DNA from: Nocardia rhamnosiphila NBRC 108938
Lineage (GTDB): Bacteria; Actinomycetota; Actinomycetes; Mycobacteriales; Mycobacteriaceae
Reading direction: 5' to 3'
DNA length: 64,000 nucleotides
Assembly: GCF_000720425.1 (NCBI RefSeq)
Contig: NZ_JOAJ01000015.1
Coordinates: 1-64,000, forward strand
Under the pieces are notes generated by a model. That model saw only the letters and a list, made by a program, of their open reading frames with translations, had not been told where the DNA came from and did no database searches. Every line of letters begins with the position of its first letter. The stretch's first letter is position 1. Shown here piece by piece: positions 38,995-48,442 of this stretch. The position numbers and the translations under genes are program-made.

Positions 38995-40052
38995 ACCTCG
39001 GGACATGGACGGCGGCCATCGGCCGCTGGTTCGACCGCGACCAGCCGATCACCGACGAACCGACCGAACTGCGCAAACAGTTGCGGCTGGGCGTGATCGG
39101 CGTGTGCGCGGTGGCGGTGCTGGCGGTGGCCGTCGGGGCGCTGTACGTGGTGCCGCTGGGAAAGCGGACCTACACCGCCGAACTCGGCGAGGCGCAATCG
39201 GTGAAACCCGGCGATGATATCCGCCTGGCCGGCGTACCGGTGGGCGAGGTGAAATCCCTGGATCTGCGACCGGACCGTGTGCTCATGCGCTTCACCGTGG
39301 ACCGGGATGTGTTCGTCGGCGACCGCAGCTCCCTCGATATCCGGATGCTTACCCTGGTCGGCGGCCACTATGTGGCGCTGTTCCCGGCGGGTAGCGAGGA
39401 ACTGGGTGACGAACCGATTCCCGCCGACCGGGTCCGGCTGCCCTACAGCCTGATGGAAACCTTCCAGGACGCCACCACCCCGCTGCGCGAAACCGACGGC
39501 GACACCCTGCGCCGCAACCTCGCCGCGCTCGACACCTCCATCGACGCCGCGCCGGAATCGCTACGCAGCGTGCTGGATACGGTCGGCAGTTATCTGGACG
39601 CCATCGAACGCCAGCGCACCCAGGTGTCGAACGCCATCGCGACCGCGGACGAGTACGTCACCATGTACGACGGCGCGAAAACGGATCTGGGCCGGCTGAT
39701 GGACAACGTCAACCTCATGGAAACGGTCCTGCTGGACAAACGCGCCGAACTGCGGCAGGCGCTGGCGCTGCTGAGTTCGGTGGTGCAGCGGGTGAGCGCG
39801 CTGGCGCCCGCCTGGGACGACACCTTGCGGCCCAGGGCCCAGCAGTTGGCCGATGCGCTGCCCCGACTGCAGGAGTACGGCAACCAGTTGGAGCCCATGA
39901 TCGTTTCGGCGCAGAGCCTGGGTACGAAACTGCGCGAGCTGACCGGCCCGGACGGCGGAGTGCGCATCGATCGGTCGGGGACCACGGTGACCGCTCCGGG
40001 ACCGGACCCCGGTGCGCTCCTCTGCGTCCCGCTGCCCGGGAAGGCGTGCTGA
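38982..40052 (+). CDS. mceC: Mce family protein C
   Basis: This 356-residue protein has an anchor (LGVIGVCAVAVLAVAVGALYVV) and MlaD domain (SVKPGDDIRLAGVPVGEV), then a long helical region and a short Pro-rich end with a terminal Cys. It overlaps mceB by 13 bases. Confidence 0.94.
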   Translation: MQRVNLGTWTAAIGRWFDRDQPITDEPTELRKQLRLGVIGVCAVAVLAVAVGALYVVPLGKRTYTAELGEAQSVKPGDDIRLAGVPVGEVKSLDLRPDRVLMRFTVDRDVFVGDRSSLDIRMLTLVGGHYVALFPAGSEELGDEPIPADRVRLPYSLMETFQDATTPLRETDGDTLRRNLAALDTSIDAAPESLRSVLDTVGSYLDAIERQRTQVSNAIATADEYVTMYDGAKTDLGRLMDNVNLMETVLLDKRAELRQALALLSSVVQRVSALAPAWDDTLRPRAQQLADALPRLQEYGNQLEPMIVSAQSLGTKLRELTGPDGGVRIDRSGTTVTAPGPDPGALLCVPLPGKAC

Positions 40053-41152
40053 TGGTGCGGAAAGTACTCGGATCGCCGGCGCTCATGTCGATCGCCGGGG
40101 CGGTGGTGCTGGTGCTGGCGGTGACCGCGGCCTATGTGATCGCGTTCGAACCGCTGAAGCAGACCCGCGCGTACTGCGCGCTCATGCCGGACAGTATCGG
40201 CCTCTACCAGGGCAATCAGGTTTCGATGCGGGGTATCGCCGTCGGCACGGTGACCGGTATCGCGCCGGAGGGCGCGAAGGTGCGGGTGGATTTCGAGGTC
40301 GACGCCGACCATCCGCTCTACGCCGACTCCGGAGCCACCACGGTATCCAACACCGTCGTCGCCGACCGGGAGTTGGCGGTGTTGTCGAGCGGCAAGACCA
40401 CCGAGGAATGGGATCCCGGACAGTGCGTGACCAAAACCCTCACGCCGAAAAGCCTGACCCAGACCGTCACCGCGCTCGCGGAACTGTCCGATCAGATCGG
40501 CGGCACCGAAACCCGGCCGAACGCCCTGGCCGGTGGACTGGACGCGCTCGACACGGCGTCGGCCGGCACCGGGCCCCGGATCAATCATCTGATCGATCAG
40601 CTGGGCCGGGTCCTGGAATCACCGGACGCCGATATCGCCCACCTGGCCGGTATCTTCGACGCCTACGCGTCGGTGTCCAACAAGGTGGCCGAGCACTGGG
40701 GTGATCTGAAACTGATGCTGACCCGGCTGGCCCCGACCCTGAACCAGGCGCACACCGAACTGCTCACCCCCGGGATCGCGCTGTTCGACGGACTGGGCGA
40801 AATCCTGCCGGTGCTCAACGATCTCACCGTGATCCTGGCCGACCCGCTCATGGCTTCGCTCGACGGCCTGGTACCGCTGGTGAAGTTGCTGCGCGCGAAT
40901 GTCGGGTCGCTCGGCGAGATCGTGCGCAGCACGCCGGTGCTGGTCTCGGCGTTCCGGACGGTCACCGATCCGGCGAGCGGGGCGCCCGGCCTCACCTACG
41001 CGCCCCCGCGGGTGGCCGTCCCGCAGGCGAATGCCGAGCAGGTGTGCGCGGCGGTGAACGCGGTATCGCCCGGCCGCTGCGCCGGTGCGGCCGGCGGCAT
41101 GGTCGAGCTGGATCTGACGCGGCTGGTGCTGGGATCGGTGGGTGCTCGATGA
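40052..41152 (+). CDS. mceD: Mce family protein D
   Basis: This 366-residue protein has an anchor (LMSIAGAVVLVLAVTAAYVI) and MlaD domain (SIGLYQGNQVSMRGIAVGTV). ATG at 40052 shares one base with the mceC stop (TGATG). The end overlaps mceE. Confidence 0.94.
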   Translation: MVRKVLGSPALMSIAGAVVLVLAVTAAYVIAFEPLKQTRAYCALMPDSIGLYQGNQVSMRGIAVGTVTGIAPEGAKVRVDFEVDADHPLYADSGATTVSNTVVADRELAVLSSGKTTEEWDPGQCVTKTLTPKSLTQTVTALAELSDQIGGTETRPNALAGGLDALDTASAGTGPRINHLIDQLGRVLESPDADIAHLAGIFDAYASVSNKVAEHWGDLKLMLTRLAPTLNQAHTELLTPGIALFDGLGEILPVLNDLTVILADPLMASLDGLVPLVKLLRANVGSLGEIVRSTPVLVSAFRTVTDPASGAPGLTYAPPRVAVPQANAEQVCAAVNAVSPGRCAGAAGGMVELDLTRLVLGSVGAR

Positions 41153-42213
41153 CCGCGCGGATCACCGTGGACCTCACCCGCCTGCGACGTGCGCTGGCCG
41201 CGTTCGGCCTGGCGGCGGCTTTGGCCGTGTCGGGCTGCGCGTTCGACCCCTCCGATATCCCGGTGCCCGGCGCCACGGTCGCGGGGGACAGCTACCGGCT
41301 GCGGATCGAGTTCACCAATGTGCTGAACCTGCCCGCGCGGGCCAAGGTGATCGCCAACGGCGCCCAGGTGGGCAATGTGGACAAGGTCGAGGTGATACCC
41401 GGTGACGCGGCGGGCCCTGGATACGTGGCCGTCGATATCGAAGTCGAGGATTCGGTCGAGCTACCGGCCACCACCATCGCCGAACTCCGGCAGAACACCG
41501 TGCTCGGCGATATCCATATCGCGCTGACCACCCCGCCCGACGGATACGCCACGCTGCTGCGCCCCGGCGACACCATCACCCGGGACCACACCCGGCCGCC
41601 GGTCCAGCTCGAGGACACCATGGCCGCGATCGCGTTCTTCGTGAACAGTGGGTCGGTGGGGCAGTTGCAGGACATCGTGAACCGCGTCAACTCGGTGCTG
41701 CCCCAGGATCCGGCGGAGACGAAGCGGATCGCGCAGGTTCTCGCCACCGATACGGTGGACCTGGCCGCCCACCTGGACCAAGTGGATCTGCTGCTGTACG
41801 GCGTCGCGTCGAATGCCGAGGTGATGCACGGGATCCAGGACGAGCTGGACAATATTCTGCGCCCGGAGTCGGTCCGGCAGATGAACGCCGCCACCGAATC
41901 CATCGCCGGGGTGACCGAGATCTTCGGCGGGTTGGGCCCGGTGGGCGGATCGCTGACCTGGCTGGCGCCGCTCGCGCAGTCCGGCGGGGCGGCCGCGGCG
42001 GCGCTGGTTCCACTGGTGACCGGCGGACCGCTGGACCTGCGGCAGCCCTCGAACCTGAATCTGCTTATCGCGCTGCTGCGGGACAAGGTCATCCCGTTCG
42101 TGGAGAACGGGCCCCAGGTGAACCTGCGCTCGGTGCGCGCCGGCGGTCTGTCCACGGACGACCAGGTGAACCGGATCATCGAAACCCTGCGCATGATCGG
42201 AGCCGTGCGATGA
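41149..42213 (+). CDS. mceE: Mce family lipoprotein E
   Basis: This 354-residue protein has a lipobox (LAVSGC, Cys30), the mark of the LprK-type subunit. The MlaD domain follows (NLPARAKVIANGAQVGNV). It overlaps mceD by four bases. The lipoprotein subunit probably sits near the tip of the complex. Confidence 0.95.
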   Translation: MTARITVDLTRLRRALAAFGLAAALAVSGCAFDPSDIPVPGATVAGDSYRLRIEFTNVLNLPARAKVIANGAQVGNVDKVEVIPGDAAGPGYVAVDIEVEDSVELPATTIAELRQNTVLGDIHIALTTPPDGYATLLRPGDTITRDHTRPPVQLEDTMAAIAFFVNSGSVGQLQDIVNRVNSVLPQDPAETKRIAQVLATDTVDLAAHLDQVDLLLYGVASNAEVMHGIQDELDNILRPESVRQMNAATESIAGVTEIFGGLGPVGGSLTWLAPLAQSGGAAAAALVPLVTGGPLDLRQPSNLNLLIALLRDKVIPFVENGPQVNLRSVRAGGLSTDDQVNRIIETLRMIGAVR

Positions 42214-43166
42214 AGATCGGGCCACTGGCCTCGCTGGGCGGTATCGCGGCCATCACCGTGCTCGGCGCGAGCTATCTGACCTTCGGTGTGGTGCGCGCGG
42301 ACCCGTTCACCGAGTACCTGAACGCCGCTCTGGTCCTCGACGACTCCGGCGGGCTCGGTGTGGGTTCACCGGTGCTGCTCACCGGTATCGAGGTCGGCCG
42401 GGTAACCTCCGTGGACCGCGTCGCCGACGGAGTGGAAGTCGGTTTCCGGGTGGATGATTCCCACCGTGTGCCCATCGACAGCGTCGTCACCGTCGAACAC
42501 CTCTCGGCGCTCGGGGAACCCTATGTGCAGTTCGCGCCCGAGACCGGGGCGGGCCCATACCTGCGCGACGGGCAACGGCTGGAATCGGAGGACGTCCACA
42601 CCCCACTGTCGATTCCGGAGGCCGCGCGGATGGTCACCCGGACCATGAACCAGCTCGACCCGGCGACCATGGGATCGCTGGTGCGGACCCTGCGCGATGC
42701 CCTGCACGGCACCGACGCGGCGCTGCCCGAACTCACCCGCGCCGCCGACCTGCTGGCGGCCACGATCATGTCCCGGGAACCGCGCATCGCCGAGCTGCTC
42801 GACAATTTCGAGACCGCCGCCGCGGACAGCGACTGGTCCGGCCCGGCCACCTCGGCCGCGGCCACCGAATTCACCCGGTTCGCCGAAGTACTCGATGATT
42901 TCGTCGAAGCGGTGGGCCGGTTCACCGGCGCCGAGGGCTCACCGGAGATGTATCTGCGCGACGACGGCCTGGTCTCGCTGCTCCAGCGGCTGCGCGAGTT
43001 CCTCGACGAGGCCGGGCCCGAACTGGCTGCCCTGCAACCCGGGCTGGTGCCGCTCACCGACGCACTGAACGGCGCCGTGCCGCAACTCGATATCGGCAGT
43101 CTGATCGGCCAGGCGCTGCAGAGCACCACCGACGATTCGGTGCGGCTGCGGGTAGGGGTCGGATAA
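42210..43166 (+). CDS. mceF: Mce family protein F
   Basis: This 318-residue protein is the last Mce subunit: an anchor (LASLGGIAAITVLGASYLTFG), MlaD domain (GLGVGSPVLLTGIEVGRV) and helical tail. It overlaps mceE by four bases. No Mas accessory genes follow; the operon ends 13 bases from a convergent gene without an obvious hairpin. Confidence 0.94.
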   Translation: MKIGPLASLGGIAAITVLGASYLTFGVVRADPFTEYLNAALVLDDSGGLGVGSPVLLTGIEVGRVTSVDRVADGVEVGFRVDDSHRVPIDSVVTVEHLSALGEPYVQFAPETGAGPYLRDGQRLESEDVHTPLSIPEAARMVTRTMNQLDPATMGSLVRTLRDALHGTDAALPELTRAADLLAATIMSREPRIAELLDNFETAAADSDWSGPATSAAATEFTRFAEVLDDFVEAVGRFTGAEGSPEMYLRDDGLVSLLQRLREFLDEAGPELAALQPGLVPLTDALNGAVPQLDIGSLIGQALQSTTDDSVRLRVGVG

Positions 43167-43179
43167 CCGGACCGGTGGT

Positions 43180-43986
43180 TCAGGGCTGGTCCGGGGCGTC
43201 GATATTCGCGCGGTCGAGGATGGCCTGCGCCTGGTTGTCGACATCGCCCAGGGCCGAGATCAGGTCCAGCGCGCCGAGTTCGAACGGTGTCTCCTCGGCC
43301 ATCTGCCGTAGTTCGGCCAGGACGGAATCGATATCGTCCTCGGGCGGGCGGCGGCGTCTCGGATCCGGGGCGTCGATCGGCTGCCAGGCGATGGCCTGCT
43401 GCCACCACGGATCGCCGGTCGCCCAGGCCCAGATCGTCTTGCGCACCAGGATGGCGTCGTCGGTGTAGAGCTGGAAGAACGCGTCGAGGTCACGATGCTC
43501 GAGCTCGAAGATCTCCTCCGGTAATCGGCGTGCCCGGATATGGCACATGGGGGCGCGGATCACCTTCAGCGCCGGGTCGCGCGGATCCGGCGGAGTCTCC
43601 AGGATCTCGTCGAGGATGCTCTCGGTGAGATAGGGCAGCCGGAAATCGCCCGCGGTCACCGGGACCCGGGCGGCTCCCCGCGGATTGTAGAAGCGGCGGG
43701 TGGCGACATCGAGTACGGCCAGATCGCGGTCGGCGGTGAGTGCCAGCAGTGCGCGCAGGCAGTCGAAACGATCATCGACGGTGGCCTCCAGCAGTGCCCC
43801 GCGGGCTTCGGGCCGCCGGTACACCCGCAAGCCGGTTCCGGAGCGGTGGATCAGCGTGCACACGACCCCCACCGGTTGCGGCGGCGGGGTCGGCTCGGGT
43901 GCGCCGGCCAGGGACCGATAACGCTCGTAAGCCTGTGCGGCCGACTCGATACCGGCCGCGGGCAATACAGCGAAAAGAGAACTCAC
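43180..43986 (-). CDS. Hypothetical protein
   Basis: This 268-residue protein is acidic and soluble, with no signal peptide. It contains DVATRRFYNPRGAARVPVTAG and a Trp-rich patch (IWAWATGDPWWQQAIAWQ). I do not recognise a family. GTG start at 43986. It is convergent with the mce operon, and its position suggests no shared transcript. Confidence 0.75.
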   Translation of the reverse strand: MSSLFAVLPAAGIESAAQAYERYRSLAGAPEPTPPPQPVGVVCTLIHRSGTGLRVYRRPEARGALLEATVDDRFDCLRALLALTADRDLAVLDVATRRFYNPRGAARVPVTAGDFRLPYLTESILDEILETPPDPRDPALKVIRAPMCHIRARRLPEEIFELEHRDLDAFFQLYTDDAILVRKTIWAWATGDPWWQQAIAWQPIDAPDPRRRRPPEDDIDSVLAELRQMAEETPFELGALDLISALGDVDNQAQAILDRANIDAPDQP

Positions 43987-44067
43987 CCGCCAAGTACAGC
44001 AAAGTATCCGACTCGGCGCTGGTTCACTTAACAGAAATATCGCTCCGGCAACAGGATTCGCGGCAGA

Positions 44068-44781
44068 TCAGAGACCGGTGACATTCGCGAGCTGGCCGAT
44101 CCCGTAGGTGACCGCCATCGCCAGCGCACCACCGATCACCACGCGGGCCATCGCTCGTGGCCGGCTGCTACCACCGAGCCCGGCACTGATCGACCCGGTG
44201 AGCGCCAGCGCCAGCAGGACCGCGACCATGGTGACCGGTATCCGCGCCGACTCCGGCGGGAGCAGGATCGCCAGCAGCGGCAGCAGCGCGCCGACGGTGA
44301 ACGAGACCGCCGAGGACAGCGCGGCGTGCCACGGATTGGTCAGCTCGTCGGGATTCAGTCCCAGTTCGGCCTCGGCGTGCGCGGCGAACACATCGTAGGC
44401 GGTGAGCTCCTCGGCCACCTTCCGCGCGGTTTCCGCGGACAACCCCTTGGCGTGGTAGATGGCGGTGAGCTCATTGAGTTCGTCGGCCGGATCCTGTGCC
44501 AGCTCCCGGCTCTCCTGCTCCAGCAGCGCCTTCTCCGTATCGCGCTGGGTGCTCACGGAGACGTACTCACCGACCGCCATGGAAATGGCGCCCGCGCTGA
44601 TGCCCGCGATACCCGCGGTGAGAATCGCGTCGGTATTCGACGACGCGGCCGCGACCCCCACCACGAGACCCGCGGTCGAGACGATCCCGTCGTTGGCGCC
44701 CAGCACTCCGGCCCGCAGCCAATTGAGTTTCGCCGCCAGTCCGGTCTGCGGGAGGTACTTGTCCTCGGCTGCCTCGGTCAT
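44068..44781 (-). CDS. VIT1/CCC1 family iron/manganese transporter
   Basis: This 237-residue membrane protein matches the VIT family: NWLRAGVLGANDGIVSTAG near the start, GAISMAVGEYVSVSTQRD, a charged metal-binding helix region and SSAVSFTVGALLPLL. Bacterial members take part in metal detoxification or storage. ATG at 44781. No operon partner is clear. Confidence 0.92.
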   Translation of the reverse strand: MTEAAEDKYLPQTGLAAKLNWLRAGVLGANDGIVSTAGLVVGVAAASSNTDAILTAGIAGISAGAISMAVGEYVSVSTQRDTEKALLEQESRELAQDPADELNELTAIYHAKGLSAETARKVAEELTAYDVFAAHAEAELGLNPDELTNPWHAALSSAVSFTVGALLPLLAILLPPESARIPVTMVAVLLALALTGSISAGLGGSSRPRAMARVVIGGALAMAVTYGIGQLANVTGL

Positions 44782-44897
44782 ACTCGCACACTAGGCGAAT
44801 ATGTGCAGGTGAGGACAAGTTTGCCGACTGTATGTTGCCCGTAAACGTGCTCAGGTGCACGCCTCGGCCGGTGCCTGTGGCCGCCCTGAATCGAAGG

Positions 44898-44925
44898 TGC
44901 ACTAGTGTATAGTTGCACTAGTGCA
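44898..44925. promoter_or_regulatory. Twin TGCACTAGTG operators around a -10-like TATAGT
   Basis: Identical 10-base palindromic cores TGCACTAGTG occur at 44898-44907 and 44914-44923, the second extended to TGCACTAGTGCA. TATAGT fills the six bases between. A repressor bound here would cover the promoter of the SDR gene that starts at 44946. Confidence 0.7.
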
Positions 44926-44945
44926 GTTAGTGAGACGGGAATGCT

Positions 44946-45824
44946 ATGAGCGACCACAGGAAACGCACCTACGTGGTTACCGGTGCCGATAGTGGTATCG
45001 GCGCCGACACCGCGCGAACGCTGGAAGAAAGAGGAGGGCGGGTCATCCGTTGCGGCGTCGGCGAGGACGTGGATGTCCAGGCCGACATCGGCACAGTGGA
45101 CGGTAGGCGAGCCCTGGTGGCGGGCGTAACCCGGCTCGCTGCCGCCGGCGTCGACGGGCTGGCGCTTGTCGCCGGCATCGGCGCCCCGACGCCGGCGACC
45201 GTCAGCGTCAACTACTTCGGAACCCTCGCGGTGCTGCACGGGCTGCGGCCACTGCTGCTCGAATCCGTCGCTCCCCGAGTCGTCTTGATATCCTCCGCCT
45301 CCGCGCTGTCATCGGGAGACTCGCGTCTCGTGGCAGCCGCACTCGGCGGCAACGAGTCTGCAGCAGTTGCCGCTGCTCAGCGGGCCGTGGCGCGCAAGCG
45401 AGGCGCGGTGATATACCGGTCCACCAAGATCGCGCTCAATCGCTGGGTAAGGCAACATGCGGCAGGTGAAGAGTGGGCAGGCAGCGGTATACCTGTCAAC
45501 GTGATCGCCCCGGGAATCGTCGATACCGACACCGCTCGCCGAACCATGCTGAACGATTCCGCTCGAGTCAAAGTACTTGCCGAGGCACTGCCCCAACCGT
45601 TAGGTTTTCCCGGCCCCGTTCAACCCATAGTCGATGCGATCGCTTGGGCGGTCGGCGCGGAAAACTCTTTCATGGCAGGTCAGATCATCTTCATAGACGG
45701 CGGAGCGGATGCCACCCTCCGCGGCGACGAACCCTACTCCGACGGCGTCTCCTATGGCGTGGTGGCCACGACGAAAATGGTTGCCTGGTCCATTCTCGGT
45801 CGTCTGCGCGCTCGGGGTATGTGA
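44946..45824 (+). CDS. Short-chain dehydrogenase/reductase
   Basis: This 292-residue protein has the cofactor motif TGADSGIG, catalytic Ser (VLISSASAL) and Tyr-Lys in the motif YRSTKIAL. The centre is unusual: it lacks a standard NNAG and carries LALVAGIGAPTPATVSVNY. It resembles 3-alpha-hydroxysteroid dehydrogenase-type SDRs. It has more ATA and AGA codons than neighbouring genes, hinting at transfer. ATG at 44946. It sits behind the twin operators. Confidence 0.85.
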   Translation: MSDHRKRTYVVTGADSGIGADTARTLEERGGRVIRCGVGEDVDVQADIGTVDGRRALVAGVTRLAAAGVDGLALVAGIGAPTPATVSVNYFGTLAVLHGLRPLLLESVAPRVVLISSASALSSGDSRLVAAALGGNESAAVAAAQRAVARKRGAVIYRSTKIALNRWVRQHAAGEEWAGSGIPVNVIAPGIVDTDTARRTMLNDSARVKVLAEALPQPLGFPGPVQPIVDAIAWAVGAENSFMAGQIIFIDGGADATLRGDEPYSDGVSYGVVATTKMVAWSILGRLRARGM

Positions 45825-45841
45825 TGCCGTAACGGCATCAC
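45821..45841. terminator. Inverted repeat at the end of the SDR gene
   Basis: Arms GTGATGCCGT and ACGGCATCAC are exact complements around one base and cover the SDR stop codon. It can form a short hairpin and may end the transcript. Confidence 0.5.
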
Positions 45842-45882
45842 AACCCTTCCCCGCCCGAGCTTCGTCGAGACGCCGCGGGAGC

Positions 45883-46587
45883 CTAGTTGGGTACCGCGTA
45901 GACATACAGCAACCCGACCGTGACCAGGCCCATCAGCGGGGTCAGTACCCAGGTCTCCACCTTGTTCCCGGTCCGGGAGATTATCGGCAACGCCAGCCGG
46001 GGCTTCAGCGGCCACAGCAGCGGGCAGCCCCGGTCGGTGAGGCAGTCGCCGACGATATGGATGAGCGTCCCCAGTCCGATCGCGAACGGTAGCCAGTAGG
46101 GCGCGTCCGGTAGCCAGCGGTCCATCAGCACGGTGCCGCCGCCGGCCAGCAGCACACACATGCCGTAGGCGCGCAGTGAATCGCCCTTGGGCGTCAGGTG
46201 CAGTGCCCGCACCCCGAAGGCGAGCATCACGAAGATCATGCTCAGGGTGAAATACCGGCCCAGATGGTGCACTCCGGCCCAGGTCGCCCACCCGGCGAGC
46301 AGGATGAACAGCAAGCCGTGCGTTCCCTTACGGTGTCCGCCGGACACCACCGAAACCCCCTTCGCCAGTGCGTTGCTCACCGGTCCGAGCGATTGCGCGA
46401 TGGTGCCGTTCGGGTGATCGATATCGGGGAGCAATGCCGCGCCCGCCGTGATCAACGCCCCCAGAACGAGTTCGAGCGCGCTGATCTCCACCGGCCCCTG
46501 CACCACCTCCATCACCGGAGTCGGGACGACGGTGGCGGCGGTGACGAACGCGAGCGCGCCGCTGGTGGCGTGGGAATGGCCGAGCAC
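45883..46587 (-). CDS. DUF457/YdjM-type metal-dependent hydrolase, membrane
   Basis: This 234-residue membrane protein has the features of the family: HSHATSGALAF at the start, ALLPDIDHPNGTI, the GGHRKGTHG motif and HIVGDCLTDRGCP. These His and Asp residues are the likely metal ligands. GTG start at 46587. The substrate is unknown. Confidence 0.88.
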   Translation of the reverse strand: MLGHSHATSGALAFVTAATVVPTPVMEVVQGPVEISALELVLGALITAGAALLPDIDHPNGTIAQSLGPVSNALAKGVSVVSGGHRKGTHGLLFILLAGWATWAGVHHLGRYFTLSMIFVMLAFGVRALHLTPKGDSLRAYGMCVLLAGGGTVLMDRWLPDAPYWLPFAIGLGTLIHIVGDCLTDRGCPLLWPLKPRLALPIISRTGNKVETWVLTPLMGLVTVGLLYVYAVPN

Positions 46588-46835
46588 TAACTCTCCCGAT
46601 ATCTGAAAAGCGAACGAACGGTAGCGTTCAAGTTAGCAATCGATTCCGACACCCCGGACCCGCGCGTAGTGCACACGACTCGCCGAATCGCCGGCGGGCC
46701 CGGGAACACGCCGCTTCGACCGGGTTTCCGGTGAAAGATCCGATGATCGTCTGTACTGCCGCGCCCGGAGGTGCGATGCTGTCGCGGAAGGAAACGTCGT
46801 GGGGGCGATCCGTTTCGCAAAGGGGGGGCGTAGAA

Positions 46836-47567
46836 ATGTGTGAATTCCAGCCGGTTCTCCATCGGGTGCCGGGATACGAACCGCCGGTGCGCCGGTCGTG
46901 TGCGCGAGCCGGCACCCCTCCGGGGGTCGATCGGGTGTGTCCCGAAGGCCCGGCCGTCGGGCATCACCGGCAGGCGGCCGCGGTCCCGCCACCGGCGCCG
47001 CCCGCAGAAGCGGGCGCCGATCCCGGCCGGAGCCGGCTCGCGACAGTGCTCGATTCCCGGCCGGCCGCGAAACCGTGCGTTCCGGTGCAGACGAGAGCCG
47101 ATGATCTCGCTCCACACCAGGAGCCGTCCGTCCGGGGCTGCGCGACCCGCCCGGATCGGAAGACGCTCCGGCGCAACCACAGCGCCCCCGCGGGCATCCG
47201 GCGAGCCCGGCGTGCCGGTCACGACACGTCCCGGCACCCGGAACCCGCCGGTGCCCGGGCCTTCGCCACGACCTCGGTCCGGATCCTGCTCGAGGTACTC
47301 GACCGCCGGCGCCCGGTCGCCCAGCTCACCGCCCTGTGCACGCCGGGCCTGGTCGGCGCCATCGGCTCCCTGGTGGCAGGCGATCACGCTCCCGGGCGGA
47401 CCCTCGGGTCGGCCGTGCCCGGCGCTGTGCGGTTGTTCCAGGTGGAGGAGCGGGCGGCGGAGATGGTGGCCACCTACCGGCGCGGTCCGCGCCGCCTGGT
47501 CCTCGCCGGGCGTATCGAGCGTGGCAGCACCACACCCTGGAAGGTGACCGCGCTGCGCGTCCTGTGA
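46836..47567 (+). CDS. DUF6459 (Rv3235-like) protein
   Basis: This 243-residue protein has a long disordered Pro/Arg-rich N terminus and a folded C-terminal domain from about residue 145 (ILLEVLDRRRPVAQLTALC, then VRLFQVEERAAEM, ending WKVTALRVL). That domain matches the family of Rv3235. Function unknown. The ATG at 46836 has AAGGGGGGG upstream and avoids a low-complexity extension. Confidence 0.78.
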   Translation: MCEFQPVLHRVPGYEPPVRRSCARAGTPPGVDRVCPEGPAVGHHRQAAAVPPPAPPAEAGADPGRSRLATVLDSRPAAKPCVPVQTRADDLAPHQEPSVRGCATRPDRKTLRRNHSAPAGIRRARRAGHDTSRHPEPAGARAFATTSVRILLEVLDRRRPVAQLTALCTPGLVGAIGSLVAGDHAPGRTLGSAVPGAVRLFQVEERAAEMVATYRRGPRRLVLAGRIERGSTTPWKVTALRVL

Positions 47568-47743
47568 GAAACCGCCCGTGGCCCGCGCCGGGGCTTCGTG
47601 AACGACGACGCGGAGGACCCGGTCGGGTGGGTAACCGCGCGGCCGGGGTGGCGTTCCGCGGCCGTCCGCCGCCTCACTCCGGGCGCCTCCGGCCGATCGA
47701 AAGCCGGATGCGCTGTCCACGCGTTTCGGGCAGGGTTGACCGG

Positions 47744-48307
47744 ATGACCGCACGGAGTGTCAGTGAGTTGATCCATATCGTGGCCGAGAGCGGCCGGGTG
47801 AAGTATCTGCCGTTCTGGGGCCATCACCCCCGTAGCGACGGATCGGTCGGTGCCGGTTGCCTCAGCCAGTGGTGGCCGGCGGAATTCACGGTCGACGGAA
47901 CGGTCTTTCCGACGGCCGAGCACTACATGATGTGGCGAAAAGCGATGCTGTTCGACGATGGGGCGATCGCCGCGGAGGTGCTGGAGGCGGGCAGCCCCGG
48001 AGCGGCGAAGGCGTTGGGGCGGCGGATCGTTGGTTTCGACGAGGAGCTGTGGGGCCTGCACCGATTCGGAATCGTCGTCGCGGGCAATATCGCGAAGTTC
48101 GGTCGGCACGAGGAGTTGCGGCGTTTCCTGCTGGATACCGGGGACCGGGTGTTGGTCGAGGCCAGCCCGGTGGACCGGGTCTGGGGGATCGGGCTGGCGG
48201 CGGACGATCCTCGGGCGGAGGACCCTGCGCGATGGAAAGGGCTGAACCTGCTCGGGTTCGCGCTCATGGAGGCACGATCGGCGTTGCGTGGACAGCGGGT
48301 CGAGTGA
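47744..48307 (+). CDS. NADAR family protein (YbiA-like)
   Basis: This 187-residue protein has the NADAR signature: LPFWGHHP, CLSQWWPAEFTVDGTVFPTA and EHYMMWRKA, then NLLGFALMEAR at the end. Members are N-glycosidases on ADP-ribosyl or riboflavin-pathway compounds; some reverse guanine ADP-ribosylation. ATG at 47744. No neighbouring ADP-ribosyltransferase is seen. Confidence 0.9.
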   Translation: MTARSVSELIHIVAESGRVKYLPFWGHHPRSDGSVGAGCLSQWWPAEFTVDGTVFPTAEHYMMWRKAMLFDDGAIAAEVLEAGSPGAAKALGRRIVGFDEELWGLHRFGIVVAGNIAKFGRHEELRRFLLDTGDRVLVEASPVDRVWGIGLAADDPRAEDPARWKGLNLLGFALMEARSALRGQRVE

Positions 48308-48442
48308 AAGCTTCGGGCCGGGACGAACCGGACCCGTGGGCGCGATGTGCCGAAGTCTTCCGAGGCCCCCAGAGGTGGGCGGTGTGCTCGGTGAGGCCGG
48401 GCGTATCGATGCGGAACAGTGGGATGGTGCCGGGCCCGCGGC

